Below are positions 43,708 through 53,714 of a stretch of DNA of 64,000 nt, piece after piece (the first letter of the stretch is position 1; each line of letters starts with the position of its first letter). Source of the stretch: Acetobacter farinalis (GTDB lineage: Bacteria > Pseudomonadota > Alphaproteobacteria > Acetobacterales > Acetobacteraceae); NCBI RefSeq assembly GCF_011516935.1, contig NZ_WOTF01000006.1, forward strand, positions 1 through 64,000, written 5' to 3'. Made by a program: the position numbers and the translations under genes. The notes under the pieces were generated by a model. That model worked only from the letters and a program-made list of their open reading frames with translations. It was not told the origin of the DNA and ran no database searches.

Positions 43708-45768
43708 TTAGCCTTCAATCTGGCTGAAATCCGCAATCAGACGCATCATGCGGCCCAGGCGGGAGAGCAGGCGCAGGCGGTTAAGCCTCAGGGCTGCGTC
43801 TTCCGCATTTACCGTGACGGCTTCAAAGAACTTGTCCAGAGGGCCACGCAGGCTGGCGGCCGCGCGCATGGCATCGGTGAAGCGTTCTTCCGCGAAGGCG
43901 TGCTCCACAGCGGGTTCAACCTGATCCAGCGCCGTGGCCAGAGCCTGTTCTTCCGGCTGGGCGAACAGGGCCGGGTCTGGCGTGCCGTCATGCGGGCCAT
44001 CCTTGCGGTCTTCAATCCGCAGGATGTTGGCGGCACGACGGGTGGCGGCAAGCAGGTTTTTACCATCTTCCGTGGCCAGCATGGTTTCCAGCGCCTGCGC
44101 GCGGGCCAGAAGGCGGGTGATGTCCGTATCTGTGTTCCCGGTGGAAATGGCGGCAAGGCAGTCATACCGCGCGCCTTCCGAGCGCAGCTGCACGCGCAGG
44201 CGTTCCGCCATGAACTGTGGCAGCAGGTCCAGATCCGGCGCATTGCGCAGGGGCTCCAGCAGGGCTTCACTCGCCAGCAGGAACAGCCTGACCAGATCCA
44301 GCCGCAAACCGTTTTCACGGATCAGGCGGATAATGCCCAGCGCGGCGCGGCGCAGACCAAACGGGTCCCCCGAGCCGGATGGTTTTTCACCGGCGGCAAA
44401 GAAGGCCGCCAGCATGTCAAACCGGTCCGCCAGACCAAGTGCGATGGAAACCGGGGCTGTGGGCACCGTGTCCCCCGGGCCGCGCGGCATATATTGCTCA
44501 CTGATTGCCTGACAGACAGCCGGGCTCTCGCCATCATGGTGGGCATAATACCCCCCCATGACACCCTGAAGCTCAGGGAACTCTCCAACCATGCCCGTGG
44601 TCAGGTCCGTTTTGGCCAGTTCTGCCGCACGTTCCGCATCGGCGGCTGATGCGCCTACCATCGGGGCAATCAGACCGGCCAGACGGACCATGCGGCGGGT
44701 GCGTGCGCCTTGGCTGCCGAGCTTGGCATGGAAGGTAATGGCGTCCAGCGCGCCCAGCCGGGAGGCAAGGCTCTGCTTGCGGTCCAGATCCCAGAAGTGG
44801 CGGGCATCGGCAAAGCGGGCGCGCAGCACGCGCTCGTTACCGGTGACAATCAGGGTGCCGTCATCCGCCGGGGCGATATTGGCGGCAAATGCGAAGCGCG
44901 GGGCCGCTGACCCATCCGTGTTGCGGAGCGCGAAATAGCGCTGGTTGACGCGCATGGAAACCTGCATCACCTCGGGCGGCAGGTCCATATACCGGTCATC
45001 AATTCGGCCAAGGAACAGCACGGGCCATTCCACCAGCCCGGCCACTTCCTCCACCAGCCCGGAATCGGGCACAAGGGACAGGCCTTCAGCCGAGGCAAGC
45101 GCCGTGAGGCCCTGCAGGATGTTTTCCCGGCGTTCCGCAGCATTTACCAGCACATGCCGGCCGCGCAGTGTTTCCTGCCATTCCGCGGCATTGCTGACAG
45201 CCACAGGGCCGGGGGAGAGGAAGCGGTGGCCTTCCGTCAGGTTGCCGGAGTGCAGGTGGTGGCCGTTATCCTCGTCCTGAGCCAGAGAGAACGGCACGGT
45301 CTCCCCATCCAGAATGCACAGGATGCGGCGCAGGGGGCGCACCCATGTAAAGGCGCTGCCCTGGCCCCAGCGCATGGATTTCGGCCAGGGGAAGCGGCGC
45401 AGCAGGTCCGGCAGGACAGCGGCAATATGCAGTCTGGCGCTGATGGCGGGTTCTTCGCGCTCCAGCACCCAGAAGCCGTTTTGCAGGGTCAGGGCATCCT
45501 GCGTCACGCTATGCTTGCGTGTGAAGCCTTCCAGCGCCTTTTCCGGCGCGCCCTCACGCGGGCCGCGTTCAGAAACAGTGCGGCCCGGCACCGTGGCGTC
45601 CAGCGTGCAGGAGGCGGCAATGCGGCGCGGCCCGGTATAGGCCACAGCGGCCTGCGGGTTCAGGGGAGCCAGCGTTTCGGACAGCAGGCGCAGCAGGGTT
45701 TCCCCGGCCTGTTGCTGCATGCGGGCGGGAATTTCTTCTGAAAAGAGTTCTATCAGCAGTTCGGGCAT
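43708..45768 (-). CDS. glyS: glycyl-tRNA synthetase beta subunit
   Basis: A 686-residue subunit of the alpha2beta2 GlyRS of bacteria; it carries the tRNA-binding and HD-like domains. Begins MPELLIELFSEEIPARM, the typical start; TYTGPRRIA-type residues, FFDLDRK-like WDLDRKQSLASRL and KFFEAVTVNAED near the end are all present. ATG 45768 lies 4 bp after the glyQ stop, with GAGGAC inside glyQ as ribosome-binding site, so the subunits are translated together. Confidence 0.95.
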   Translation of the reverse strand: MPELLIELFSEEIPARMQQQAGETLLRLLSETLAPLNPQAAVAYTGPRRIAASCTLDATVPGRTVSERGPREGAPEKALEGFTRKHSVTQDALTLQNGFWVLEREEPAISARLHIAAVLPDLLRRFPWPKSMRWGQGSAFTWVRPLRRILCILDGETVPFSLAQDEDNGHHLHSGNLTEGHRFLSPGPVAVSNAAEWQETLRGRHVLVNAAERRENILQGLTALASAEGLSLVPDSGLVEEVAGLVEWPVLFLGRIDDRYMDLPPEVMQVSMRVNQRYFALRNTDGSAAPRFAFAANIAPADDGTLIVTGNERVLRARFADARHFWDLDRKQSLASRLGALDAITFHAKLGSQGARTRRMVRLAGLIAPMVGASAADAERAAELAKTDLTTGMVGEFPELQGVMGGYYAHHDGESPAVCQAISEQYMPRGPGDTVPTAPVSIALGLADRFDMLAAFFAAGEKPSGSGDPFGLRRAALGIIRLIRENGLRLDLVRLFLLASEALLEPLRNAPDLDLLPQFMAERLRVQLRSEGARYDCLAAISTGNTDTDITRLLARAQALETMLATEDGKNLLAATRRAANILRIEDRKDGPHDGTPDPALFAQPEEQALATALDQVEPAVEHAFAEERFTDAMRAAASLRGPLDKFFEAVTVNAEDAALRLNRLRLLSRLGRMMRLIADFSQIEG

Positions 45769-45772
45769 GATC

Positions 45773-46657
45773 TTATTTGTCCTCGCCAGCCAGCCAGGTC
45801 TCACAGCACAGTTTTGCCAGCGTGCGCACACGGCCAATGTAGGAGGCCCGCTCACTCACACTGATCACGCCGCGTGCATCCAGCAGGTTGAACAGGTGGC
45901 TCGCCTTCAGGCACTGGTCATAGGCTGGCTGCGCGACACCGGCTTCGGCCAGCGCCACACTTTCCTTTTCCGCATCGGCAAAGTGGCGGAACAGCAGCTC
46001 TGTATCAGCCAGTTCAAAATTATGGCGGGAATAGTCCTTTTCCGCACGCAGGAAGACATCCCCGTAGGTCAGGCCTGCCCCGTTATAATCCAGGTCATAA
46101 ACGTTCTCTACGCCCTGCACATACATGGCCAGACGTTCGAGACCGTAGGTCAGCTCTGTGGAGGGGAGAGTGACCGGAATACCGCCCACCTGCTGGAAAT
46201 ACGTAAACTGCGTGACTTCCATCCCGTCACACCAGACTTCCCAACCCAGACCCCATGCGCCGATGGTCGGGTTTTCCCAGTCATCTTCCACAAAGCGGAT
46301 ATCGTGGCGGTCCGGATCAATCCCGATGGCGCGGTAGCTGTCCAGAAGCAGTTTCTGGCTCTCTTCCGGCGTGGGCTTCAGCAGAACCTGATATTGATAA
46401 TAATGCTGCAGGCGGTTGGGGTTTTCCCCATAGCGGCCATCGGACGGGCGGCGGCATGGCTGCACATAGGCAGCTTTCCACGGCGTATTTCCCAGCGCCC
46501 GCAGGGTGGTATGGGGGGAAAGCGTGCCTGCACCGATTTCCTGATCATAAGGCTGGAGAATGGCGCACCCCTGCCTTGACCAGAACTGGTGGAGGGTCAG
46601 GATCAGGTCCTGAAAGGAAAGGGGCCGCTCGGTAGGGCGGGGAGACGCCGGGTCCAT
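45773..46657 (-). CDS. glyQ: glycyl-tRNA synthetase alpha subunit
   Basis: The 294-residue catalytic alpha subunit. Signatures: [55 protein letters not shown]-type segment ([17 protein letters not shown]) and [11 protein letters not shown]. The start is set at ATG 46657 from the family's N-terminus; the frame remains open a further 90 codons upstream. Translated together with glyS. Confidence 0.95.
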   Translation of the reverse strand: MDPASPRPTERPLSFQDLILTLHQFWSRQGCAILQPYDQEIGAGTLSPHTTLRALGNTPWKAAYVQPCRRPSDGRYGENPNRLQHYYQYQVLLKPTPEESQKLLLDSYRAIGIDPDRHDIRFVEDDWENPTIGAWGLGWEVWCDGMEVTQFTYFQQVGGIPVTLPSTELTYGLERLAMYVQGVENVYDLDYNGAGLTYGDVFLRAEKDYSRHNFELADTELLFRHFADAEKESVALAEAGVAQPAYDQCLKASHLFNLLDARGVISVSERASYIGRVRTLAKLCCETWLAGEDK

Positions 46658-46901
46658 GGTCAGGATGAAACTCCGCAGTGTGACAGTCAGGGTGTGCGCA
46701 TGGCGCGCACGGCGGGAGCACACCATACAGGGGTGCAGCGCATTCAGGAAGAGAAGGCGAAAAACTCCCTGCGGCTCTCCCCTTGCAACGCTCTTGCCTG
46801 CACGCCACATGACGGTCAGAGTGGGGCTATGTGATGCCGGCTGTCTGGAAGCTGGCGGACTGAAGCCGATAAACGAATGCCGCAGGCAGGGAAGGTAGAA
46901 G

Positions 46902-47690
46902 ATGACCAACGAGGAACGTGACCTCATTGCGAAATTTGTAGCCAGAGTGGGTGGTGCGTCCCAGCCTGGTTTTGGCAGCGTGCCCAGTACGCGGCCTGAT
47001 CTTCCGCCGGTTGACCCTGAAGCCGACAGATTTCTGGCACAGGAATTCCAGCAGTATCCTGAAGCACGCTATCGCATTACGCAGATGGCCGTTGTGCAGG
47101 AAATGGCGCTGGTGGAAGCACAGAACCGTATCCAGCAGCTCCAGTTTCAGCTTCAGCAGGCGCAGCAGGCCTTACAGCAGGCTCAGACGCAGCAGAAACC
47201 TGCGGGCGGCGGTTTTCTTGGCGGGCTTTTCGGGGGTGGGCAGCGTGATGCGCAGGCTCAGCCGCAGCAGGCTCCCCCGCCGGGCTGGGGTGGCCGTCCG
47301 GCTGCCGCACCGCAGTATCAGCCTCAATACCAGCCCCAGTACCAGCCGCAGCCCCTGCCTTATGGCGCGCAGCCGGGCATGTTCCGTAGTGGCACCGGCT
47401 TTCTGGGCACGGCTCTTTCAACCGCCACGGGTGTGGCGGGCGGGATGCTGGCCGCAAATGCCCTGACAGACCTGTTCAGTGGTCACCATGGTGGCGGAGC
47501 AGATGCCGGATGGGGTGCGGGGCAGCCGACTGAGACAATTATCAACAATAATTATGGTGACGGTGCCGGGGCTGACCCGTTTGGCGGAGCCGGAACGTCT
47601 GCTGATCCGGGTTTTGATGCCGGAAGCAATGGCTGGGGCGATGCTGGCGGAGATGCCGGCGGCGGCTGGAGTGACGATCAGGACTTCTGA
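46902..47690 (+). CDS. DUF2076 protein
   Basis: A 262-residue protein: the N-terminal [18 protein letters not shown] and [32 protein letters not shown] are the DUF2076 core. A Gln-rich coiled coil comes next (about 67-97). Then a Gly/Pro/Gln-rich region with [12 protein letters not shown] repeats, a short hydrophobic [12 protein letters not shown] that could enter a membrane, and an Asp/Gly-rich tail. Function unknown. It starts 244 bp from the divergent glyQ. Confidence 0.85.
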   Translation: MTNEERDLIAKFVARVGGASQPGFGSVPSTRPDLPPVDPEADRFLAQEFQQYPEARYRITQMAVVQEMALVEAQNRIQQLQFQLQQAQQALQQAQTQQKPAGGGFLGGLFGGGQRDAQAQPQQAPPPGWGGRPAAAPQYQPQYQPQYQPQPLPYGAQPGMFRSGTGFLGTALSTATGVAGGMLAANALTDLFSGHHGGGADAGWGAGQPTETIINNNYGDGAGADPFGGAGTSADPGFDAGSNGWGDAGGDAGGGWSDDQDF

Positions 47691-47718
47691 GAGCGCTGCC
47701 TTGAAAGCGTAGTCTCGA

Positions 47719-47752
47719 AAAAAGGGGCGGCTTCGGTCGCCCTTTGGTTTTT
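47719..47752. terminator. bidirectional terminator between DUF2076 and the XRE gene
   Basis: AAAGGGGCGGC / GTCGCCCTTT with a TTCG loop; A-rich on the left, GGTTTTT on the right. It can stop the rightward DUF2076 transcript and the leftward XRE transcript. One base bulges in the stem. Confidence 0.75.
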
Positions 47753-48300
47753 CAGGAGATCTGGTCTGGCGAACTGATGGAGTCCAGCGGCGGAGCCATG
47801 GACCGCACAAGATCCAGCACGCGTTTGCGAACGGTCGGGTCTGGAATGCGGTAATAGGCCCGGATCAGTTCAATGGTTTCCTTGCGGGAAAACAGGGAGG
47901 CTTCGCTTTCTGAAAAAACCGATGCCGTGCCGGTTTGAAACGGGCTTTCAAACGGCTTGCGGTTTTGTGAAAAATGGTCGTGCAGGTGGGGCTGGTCGTG
48001 ATGTTCCGCCGGACGGTCAAGAGTGGGCATATCATCAAAAAAGAAGCTGATCGGCACATCCAGCGCACTTGCCAGATCGTACAGGCGGGAGGCACCCACC
48101 CGGTTGGTACCGCGTTCGTATTTCTGTACCTGCTGGAATGTGATGCCCAGAGCCTCCCCCAGCTTTTCCTGAGAGATACCCAGAAGCGTGCGCCGGAGCC
48201 GGATCCGGCGTCCAACATGCATGTCAACAGAACCCGCCCGTGGTGAGGGTGTTTTCTGGTCAGAGGGGGGGGAGACAGTCTTTGTCACGCGGTCACTCAT
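47752..48300 (-). CDS. XRE-family helix-turn-helix regulator
   Basis: A 182-residue DNA-binding protein. The HTH is RIRLRRTLLGISQEKLGEALGI followed by TFQQVQKYERGTNRVGASRLYDLA, a form very common among alphaproteobacterial XRE proteins. A linker rich in His/Asp (HHDQPHLHDHFSQNRK) and a helical C-terminal domain FSRKETIELIRAYYRI follow. Targets unknown. ATG 48300 is chosen; the frame extends another 29 codons. No ribosome-binding site is clear. Confidence 0.85.
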   Translation of the reverse strand: MSDRVTKTVSPPSDQKTPSPRAGSVDMHVGRRIRLRRTLLGISQEKLGEALGITFQQVQKYERGTNRVGASRLYDLASALDVPISFFFDDMPTLDRPAEHHDQPHLHDHFSQNRKPFESPFQTGTASVFSESEASLFSRKETIELIRAYYRIPDPTVRKRVLDLVRSMAPPLDSISSPDQIS

Positions 48301-48477
48301 CTGGAAAGGGTTCGTTGTATAAACCCGACTGAACCAGACTATAAACCATTTCTTAAACATTCCAGTGCTGCTGGTGACGTCATTCACAACGGCGCGTGAG
48401 TTTTTTGAGAATTTGAAATAATGCCTTGAAAGAAAAAGAGAATATCAGAAAAAATTTAACACCTCATATATATTTTC

Positions 48478-48510
48478 AAGAAAGGAAAAAGGTCTTTGTG
48501 GAGGACCTTT
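48478..48510 (-). terminator. probable terminator downstream of lnt
   Basis: AAAGGTC / GACCTTT forms a 7-bp stem; on the minus strand it is followed by TTCCTTTCTT. It lies about 60 bp after the lnt stop in an otherwise AT-rich gap that shows no supported gene. Confidence 0.45.
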
Positions 48511-48569
48511 CAGGAATGGAAAAGGCAATTCAGAAAATCCGAATTGTTAGAAAAAAACACACTTTTGTT

Positions 48570-50189
48570 TCAATCAGGCTTCCTCCGGCTTGTGCGGGCA
48601 AAAGCAGCCAGAAATGCAATCAGGCACAGCAGGGCGGGCAGGGTGCGCCCGTATCGGGCGAATAAAGGAGTAGGTAAAGCGGGTGGCAGGGGGACAACCA
48701 GCGTGCCGGTTCTGCCCCAGCCCAGACGTTCCAGCTCATGTCCAAACCCGTCATAGGCTATGGAAATGCCGGTATTGGCCGCGCGGGCAATGGGTAACCC
48801 TTCTTCTACCGCACGCAGCCTGACGGAGGAGAGATGCTGGCGCGGGCCCGCACTGTTTCCAAACCAGCCATCATTGGTGACATTGGCCAGCCAGCGGGGG
48901 CGGTCATGCCGGTCAACCGTCAGGCCGGAGAAAATCACCTCATAGCAGACCAAGGGGCCAACGGGGGGCACCCCTGGCAGATGCCATGTGCGGGGGCCGG
49001 GGCCTGCGGCCATGCCACCCTGGGGCACAATTTGCAGCGGGATAAAGGGCGGCTGGTACTCACCAAACGGAACAAGCCGGGCCTTGTCATAAATCCCGGC
49101 AATGTCTCCATTGGGGGCCAGAGCCAGAACAGAGTTCCGGTAGCGCCCGTTATCATCCATACGCAGCGCGCCGATCAAACCGGCATCGGCACCGGCCCCC
49201 CATTCCATGATGATCTGGCGGGCCCGCGGGCTGTCCTGCAGCAGGTCAGAGCCGGGGAAAGAGGTTTCCGGCCACAGGAAGACAATCGGGCGGGAGAGAG
49301 CATCCGCAAAGGCGGGCTGCGGAACGAGACGGCGGGCCTGAAGCACGCCATCTGCTGTCAGGCGCAGGTAACGCTGGAAAATATCACGGGGGTTGAGATG
49401 GCCGATTTTCTCGGTTTCCGGCACGTTCCCTTGCACGATCACGGCAACAGGCCCGTTTTCCCCGGCGGGATGCACGGTCTTCAGCCGGATCAGGCTGGCG
49501 GTCAGGGCAAGGCTCACCACCACAGCCGCACAGGCGGCCACGCGCAGGCGGTCTGCCCGCTGCGGGAAAAGGTGGCAGGGGTGCCCTGCGCGGGCCCGGA
49601 ATGCATCCTGCAGGGCCTCTCCGCAGAACAGGGCACCAAACACCACAAAAAAGGTCAGACCATCCACGCCAATCCATGCCGCAGGCTGAATCAACACATC
49701 TCCCACCGCGCCGGGAATGGCGAGACCGCTCCCTAACGGGTTCCATGTAAACCCGCTGAACAGGAAGACGCGCCCCATATCAAACAGCGTCCAGCCAGCA
49801 GCAAAGGCCAGAAGCCGGCGCGGCCCGGCAGGCACAAGGCGGCACAGGGCGGCCGGAGCCGCAACCATGGGGGCAAGAATGAGCGCGCACCCCAGTGACG
49901 GGAACGGCACAAACCACCAGAACTCTGCCGCACGGATCATGACGGCATTAACCATCCAGTACAGACTGGCGGCATATAGCCCGAAACCAAACAGCGCGCC
50001 CGCCCATGCGGCGGCTTTCCAGCTTCCGGCGCGGTTCAGCACCCGGCCCAGCACAGGAAATGTCACCAGCAGCACAGGCAGGAGATGCACGGGCGGCAGG
50101 GCCAGAGCGGAGAGTGCGCCCATGGCCAGCATGAGGCCTGCCTGCCGCCATTTCTGGCCACGGCTCAACTTATTGGGGGTCGGGGTCAT
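48570..50189 (-). CDS. lnt: apolipoprotein N-acyltransferase
   Basis: Adds the third acyl chain to lipoproteins in the inner membrane. The 539-residue protein has about six membrane helices in the first ~210 residues, then a nitrilase-type domain with the Glu-Lys-Cys triad in context: FLWPETSFPG, YDKARLVPFGEYQP and GPLVCYEVIFSG. ATG 50189 is chosen for the GCAGG upstream. In-window lipoproteins (fasciclin, Gly/Trp) would be its substrates. Confidence 0.94.
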   Translation of the reverse strand: MTPTPNKLSRGQKWRQAGLMLAMGALSALALPPVHLLPVLLVTFPVLGRVLNRAGSWKAAAWAGALFGFGLYAASLYWMVNAVMIRAAEFWWFVPFPSLGCALILAPMVAAPAALCRLVPAGPRRLLAFAAGWTLFDMGRVFLFSGFTWNPLGSGLAIPGAVGDVLIQPAAWIGVDGLTFFVVFGALFCGEALQDAFRARAGHPCHLFPQRADRLRVAACAAVVVSLALTASLIRLKTVHPAGENGPVAVIVQGNVPETEKIGHLNPRDIFQRYLRLTADGVLQARRLVPQPAFADALSRPIVFLWPETSFPGSDLLQDSPRARQIIMEWGAGADAGLIGALRMDDNGRYRNSVLALAPNGDIAGIYDKARLVPFGEYQPPFIPLQIVPQGGMAAGPGPRTWHLPGVPPVGPLVCYEVIFSGLTVDRHDRPRWLANVTNDGWFGNSAGPRQHLSSVRLRAVEEGLPIARAANTGISIAYDGFGHELERLGWGRTGTLVVPLPPALPTPLFARYGRTLPALLCLIAFLAAFARTSRRKPD

Positions 50190-50285
50190 GTGTTCAGCCT
50201 GCCCTGCAGGGAAAAAGCGCCGGAGTGCGCGGGAGGTCAGCACGGAGGGCAGGCAGAAAAGGTGGTGTCAGCCTGAGCGTGTTGC

Positions 50286-51134
50286 TTAATCCAGCGCATC
50301 GCGCAGGCGGCGTTCATAGTGGCGGTAATATTTGTCTGCCAGCAGTTCGCTTTTCACCAGAACGGCAACGTCTGTGGTGTTGAACTGCGTATCAATTACC
50401 GCGCCATCTCCCACATAGCCGCCAAGGCGCAGATAGCCTTTGATCAACGGGGGCAGGCTGGCCAGACTCCTGCGGAAATCGAGGGAATGCGGGTCCACCC
50501 GCAGCATGTCCACCCGCCGTTCCGGCAGGGCCTTCACCCGCAGGGCGGGTGGGGCCAGATGATTGTGATAGAGGTATGTCAGCTCGTTTGCGATGGCGTC
50601 GGGGTTGGTTCCCGGCAGGCTGGCGCAGCCGAACAGTACATCAATGCGATGCAGGAAAATGTAGGAGGCAATGCCCCGCCACAAAAGCTGCATGGCGGCC
50701 CGCCCGCGATAGTCCTTGTCCACGCAGGAGCGGCCAACTTCCAGCAGCCGCCCGGGAAATTCTGTCAGCGGGGAAATATCGTATTCGCTGGCGGAGTAGA
50801 AACGGCCAATTTTGGCGGCGGCATCCCCCTGCATGAGCCGGTAGGTGCCCACCACGCCGCGGGCATCGGACGCAATGGCGTGGTCAATCACCAGCAGGTG
50901 GTCGGCCACGGCATCAAACTCATCAAAGTCGCGTTTGAGGCGGAGGGTCTCCGCATCCGGATGCGCGCCCATTTCTTCATAAAACACACGGTAGCGCAGG
51001 GCCTGTGCGGCATCCCGCTCATCATCCGTGGCGGCAATGCGCACACTCAGGTTTCCACCCCGCAGTTCGGGAAAGCCCTTGCGTTCCAGATCCAGAGTGG
51101 AGAGAGAACCGGCGGACAGTTGGTCTGCGCTCAT
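50286..51134 (-). CDS. olsB: ornithine lipid N-acyltransferase, OlsB
   Basis: Transfers a 3-hydroxy-acyl chain from ACP to ornithine, the first step of ornithine-lipid synthesis. The 282-residue protein has the GNAT-type core: LRYRVFYEEMGA, KRDFDEFDAVADHLLVID, LLEVGRSCVDKDYRGRAAMQLLWRGIA and LFGCASLPGT. No OlsA gene is adjacent. It overlaps the fur gene by 4 bp (ATGA at 51131-51134), so it is translationally coupled downstream of fur. Confidence 0.9.
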   Translation of the reverse strand: MSADQLSAGSLSTLDLERKGFPELRGGNLSVRIAATDDERDAAQALRYRVFYEEMGAHPDAETLRLKRDFDEFDAVADHLLVIDHAIASDARGVVGTYRLMQGDAAAKIGRFYSASEYDISPLTEFPGRLLEVGRSCVDKDYRGRAAMQLLWRGIASYIFLHRIDVLFGCASLPGTNPDAIANELTYLYHNHLAPPALRVKALPERRVDMLRVDPHSLDFRRSLASLPPLIKGYLRLGGYVGDGAVIDTQFNTTDVAVLVKSELLADKYYRHYERRLRDALD

Positions 51135-51610
51135 GAAGCCGCTCCTTTACGTTTTGAGGGCTGAGGCGCTTTGGCCTCCTGCTGCACGGTGCGCTTTCTG
51201 CCGAACAGTTCAAGCCGCATGGAAACAAAATCGAAGCCCAGCCGCTCGGCAACACGGCGCATCAGCTCTTCATGTTCCTGATCTTCAAATTCAATAACCT
51301 TGCCATTATCAACATCAATCAGATGGTAATGGTGGCGGCCATGTTCCGTGGCTTCATAGCGCGCACGGCCTCCGCCAAAGTCACGCCGTTCGAGAATACC
51401 CTTTTCTTCCAGCAGGCGCACTGTACGATAAACAGTGGCTACGGAAATGCGGGAATCAAGCACGGACGCACGGCGGTATAATTCTTCCACATCGGGGTGA
51501 TCATCAGCATCTGACAGAACGCGTGCAATGACACGGCGCTGACCAGTCATTTTCAGGCCATGTTCGACGCAGAGCTGCGCGATCCGAGATTCTGTCGACT
51601 GTGACTTCAA
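51131..51610 (-). CDS. fur: Fur-family transcriptional regulator
   Basis: A 159-residue metal-responsive repressor. The winged helix has MTGQRRVIARVLSDADDHPDVEELYRRA and ISVATVYRTVRLLEEKGIL; the metal-sensing stretch is HGRHHYHLIDVDNGKVIEFED (H90-H96). It lacks the CxxC pairs of zinc-binding Fur, a feature of alphaproteobacterial Fur/Mur, which can sense manganese or iron; which metal cannot be told here. Candidate targets in this window include the palindrome at 5443-5463. Confidence 0.92.
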   Translation of the reverse strand: MKSQSTESRIAQLCVEHGLKMTGQRRVIARVLSDADDHPDVEELYRRASVLDSRISVATVYRTVRLLEEKGILERRDFGGGRARYEATEHGRHHYHLIDVDNGKVIEFEDQEHEELMRRVAERLGFDFVSMRLELFGRKRTVQQEAKAPQPSKRKGAAS

Positions 51611-51768
51611 GGGCGCAAATCCTGCTTGTTACCACCTGCGTTCATAAAATCTCAGGTAGCCGAAAAGGGTGGGGGTTGTCCAATTTTACACGGGTATGCA
51701 GGTTTCTTTAGCTCTGGTTTCCCCTGCCTTATAGTGCCTTTCAGCGTTGCTTCATGGAGTATGGTTTT

Positions 51769-52065
51769 ATGAAAACCCCAACAGACCTGCCAGTGCCCCC
51801 CTCAGCCGAGCCGTCACACCCGGAGGCTGTCATGCTGGATATCACCCATGAAAAATGCCCGATGACCTTTGTGCGCACCCGTCTTGCGCTGGATGGCATG
51901 GCTGCGGGCAGCCTTCTGGCCGTGCGGCTGATGGGGGAAGAACCGCACAGGAACGTCCGGCGCTCCGTGCTGGCGCTGGGGCATATTGTGCTGGCGGAAC
52001 AGGCGGAAGCAGATGGCAGCGTTGTGCTGACCATCCTGAAAAAAGACCCCACACCAGCAGGCTGA
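51769..52065 (+). CDS. TusA-like sulfurtransferase
   Basis: A 98-residue protein of the TusA/SirA fold. The conserved Cys-Pro is in LDITHEKCPMTFVRTRLALDGM; MGEEPHRNVRRSVLALGH follows in place of the usual second half. Members pass sulfur between proteins for tRNA thiolation or cofactor work. ATG 51769 has GGAG upstream; ATG 51754 is in frame. It converges with rho. Confidence 0.82.
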   Translation: MKTPTDLPVPPSAEPSHPEAVMLDITHEKCPMTFVRTRLALDGMAAGSLLAVRLMGEEPHRNVRRSVLALGHIVLAEQAEADGSVVLTILKKDPTPAG

Positions 52066-52089
52066 GCACAGCCGCCAGAGTGGGGTCAG

Positions 52090-52111
52090 GCGGCTTTACA
52101 GAGAAAGCCGC
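52090..52111. terminator. inverted repeat between the TusA-like gene and rho
   Basis: GCGGCTTT / AAAGCCGC, a perfect 8-bp inverted repeat with a six-base loop, sits between convergent genes; a second GC-only hairpin CCCCGG-AG-CCGGGG follows near 52123-52136. Neither has a T-tract, so these may act as RNA 3'-end protecting hairpins rather than strong terminators. Confidence 0.4.
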
Positions 52112-52136
52112 GGGAGGATGAACCCCGGAGCCGGGG

Positions 52137-53432
52137 TCAGTTGTTCATGGCCTCGAAGAAATCCGCGTTGGATTTGCTGTATTTGAGCTTGTCCAGCAGG
52201 AAGTCCATCGCATCCATGGAGCCCATGGGCGCCAGAATACGGCGCAGGACCCACATTTTGGAAAGTGTGGCGCGGTCCACCAGCATTTCTTCCTTACGCG
52301 TGCCGCTCTTGGTGATGTCAATGGCGGGGAAGGTGCGCTTGTCAGCCAGTTTACGGTCAAGGATCAGCTCGGAGTTACCCGTGCCCTTGAACTCTTCAAA
52401 AATCACTTCGTCCATGCGGCTGCCGGTATCAATCAGCGCCGTGGCGATAATGGTCAGAGAGCCGCCTTCCTCAATGTTACGCGCCGCGCCGAAGAAGCGC
52501 TTGGGGCGCTGCAGGGCGTTGGCATCCACACCGCCGGTCAGCACCTTGCCGGATGACGGCACAACGGTGTTGTAGGCGCGGGCCAGACGGGTGATGGAGT
52601 CCAGCAGGATCACAACATCGCGCTTGTGCTCCACCAGACGCTTGGCTTTTTCCAGCACCATTTCCGTCACCTGAACGTGGCGGTGGGCCGGTTCATCAAA
52701 GGTGGAGGAAATCACTTCCCCGCGCACGGAGCGGGCCATGTCCGTCACTTCTTCCGGGCGCTCGTCAATCAGCAGCACGATCAGGAAGCATTCGGGGTGA
52801 TTGGCGGAAATGGAGGAGGCAATGCTCTGCAGCATGACCGTTTTACCGGTGCGCGGCGGAGCAACAATCAGCGCGCGCTGGCCCATCCCGATGGGGGAGA
52901 CCAGATCAATCACGCGGGGCGTGAAATCCTGCGTGCTCTTGCCTTTCTTGCCCTTGGTTTCGCTTACCGGCGGGGCATCGTTTTCCACTTCCATCTTCAG
53001 GCGGCGCTCGGGGTAGAGCGGTGTCAGATTATCGAAGTTGATGCGGTGCCGGACGGCTTCGGGCGGCTCGAAATTGATGCTGTTGATTTTCAGCAGGGAG
53101 AAATAGCGCTCTCCGTCACGCGGGGCGCGGATCTGCCCTTCCACCGTATCCCCCGTGCGCAGACCGAAGCGGCGCACCTGGGCGGGGGAGATGTAGATAT
53201 CGTCCGGGCCGGGGAGGTAGTTTGATTCGGGGGAGCGGAGGTAACCGAACCCGTCATGCAGGATCTCGAGTGTGCCATCACCGTAGATCGCCTGATCATT
53301 ATCGGCCAGTGCCTTCAGAATGGCGAACATCATGTCCTGTTTGCGCAGGGATGATGCATTTTCAATATTCAGGTCTTCGGCACAGGCCAGAAGATCGGCC
53401 GGAGATTTGGCCTTGAGTTCCGCAAGATGCAT
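52137..53432 (-). CDS. rho: transcription termination factor Rho
   Basis: A 431-residue hexameric RNA helicase. N-terminal [19 protein letters not shown] and the cold-shock-like [20 protein letters not shown] bind RNA; Walker A is APPRTGKT (191-198), with [12 protein letters not shown] (Walker B) and [13 protein letters not shown]. The Q-loop and R-loop regions are intact: [27 protein letters not shown]. No insertion domain. The gap of 282 bases upstream (53433-53714) shows no gene and probably is the rho leader. Confidence 0.97.
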   Translation of the reverse strand: MHLAELKAKSPADLLACAEDLNIENASSLRKQDMMFAILKALADNDQAIYGDGTLEILHDGFGYLRSPESNYLPGPDDIYISPAQVRRFGLRTGDTVEGQIRAPRDGERYFSLLKINSINFEPPEAVRHRINFDNLTPLYPERRLKMEVENDAPPVSETKGKKGKSTQDFTPRVIDLVSPIGMGQRALIVAPPRTGKTVMLQSIASSISANHPECFLIVLLIDERPEEVTDMARSVRGEVISSTFDEPAHRHVQVTEMVLEKAKRLVEHKRDVVILLDSITRLARAYNTVVPSSGKVLTGGVDANALQRPKRFFGAARNIEEGGSLTIIATALIDTGSRMDEVIFEEFKGTGNSELILDRKLADKRTFPAIDITKSGTRKEEMLVDRATLSKMWVLRRILAPMGSMDAMDFLLDKLKYSKSNADFFEAMNN

Positions 53433-53714
53433 TTAGGAATGCCCTGACTGGCAGTAGTTCAGAAAAGGGGAGGTCCGGATCAGTCTTGCGCGAGGCCCGA
53501 AGATACAGCGCGTAACAGCCATGGTTACGGTGTGAGGCCGGATGGCAGGACAATCCTGACGGGGAGGGAAGTACTGGACAGGTGAAGTCAGCCAGTTCTG
53601 GTGACAGAGAATAAAACCACCAGCCTGCTTCGTCAACCAGACTTTCAGAAGCCTGCGGCGGGCAGGTGCGCTGTGGCGGCCCGGTGCTGTGTTCGTCTCG
53701 CCGTATGTCCGGCT

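Noticed and set aside
48426-48665. 79-codon open frame on the plus strand downstream of lnt
   Set aside because: Its second half lies opposite the lnt 3' end, it has odd Lys-rich composition and no ribosome-binding site; the hairpin inside it is better explained as a terminator.
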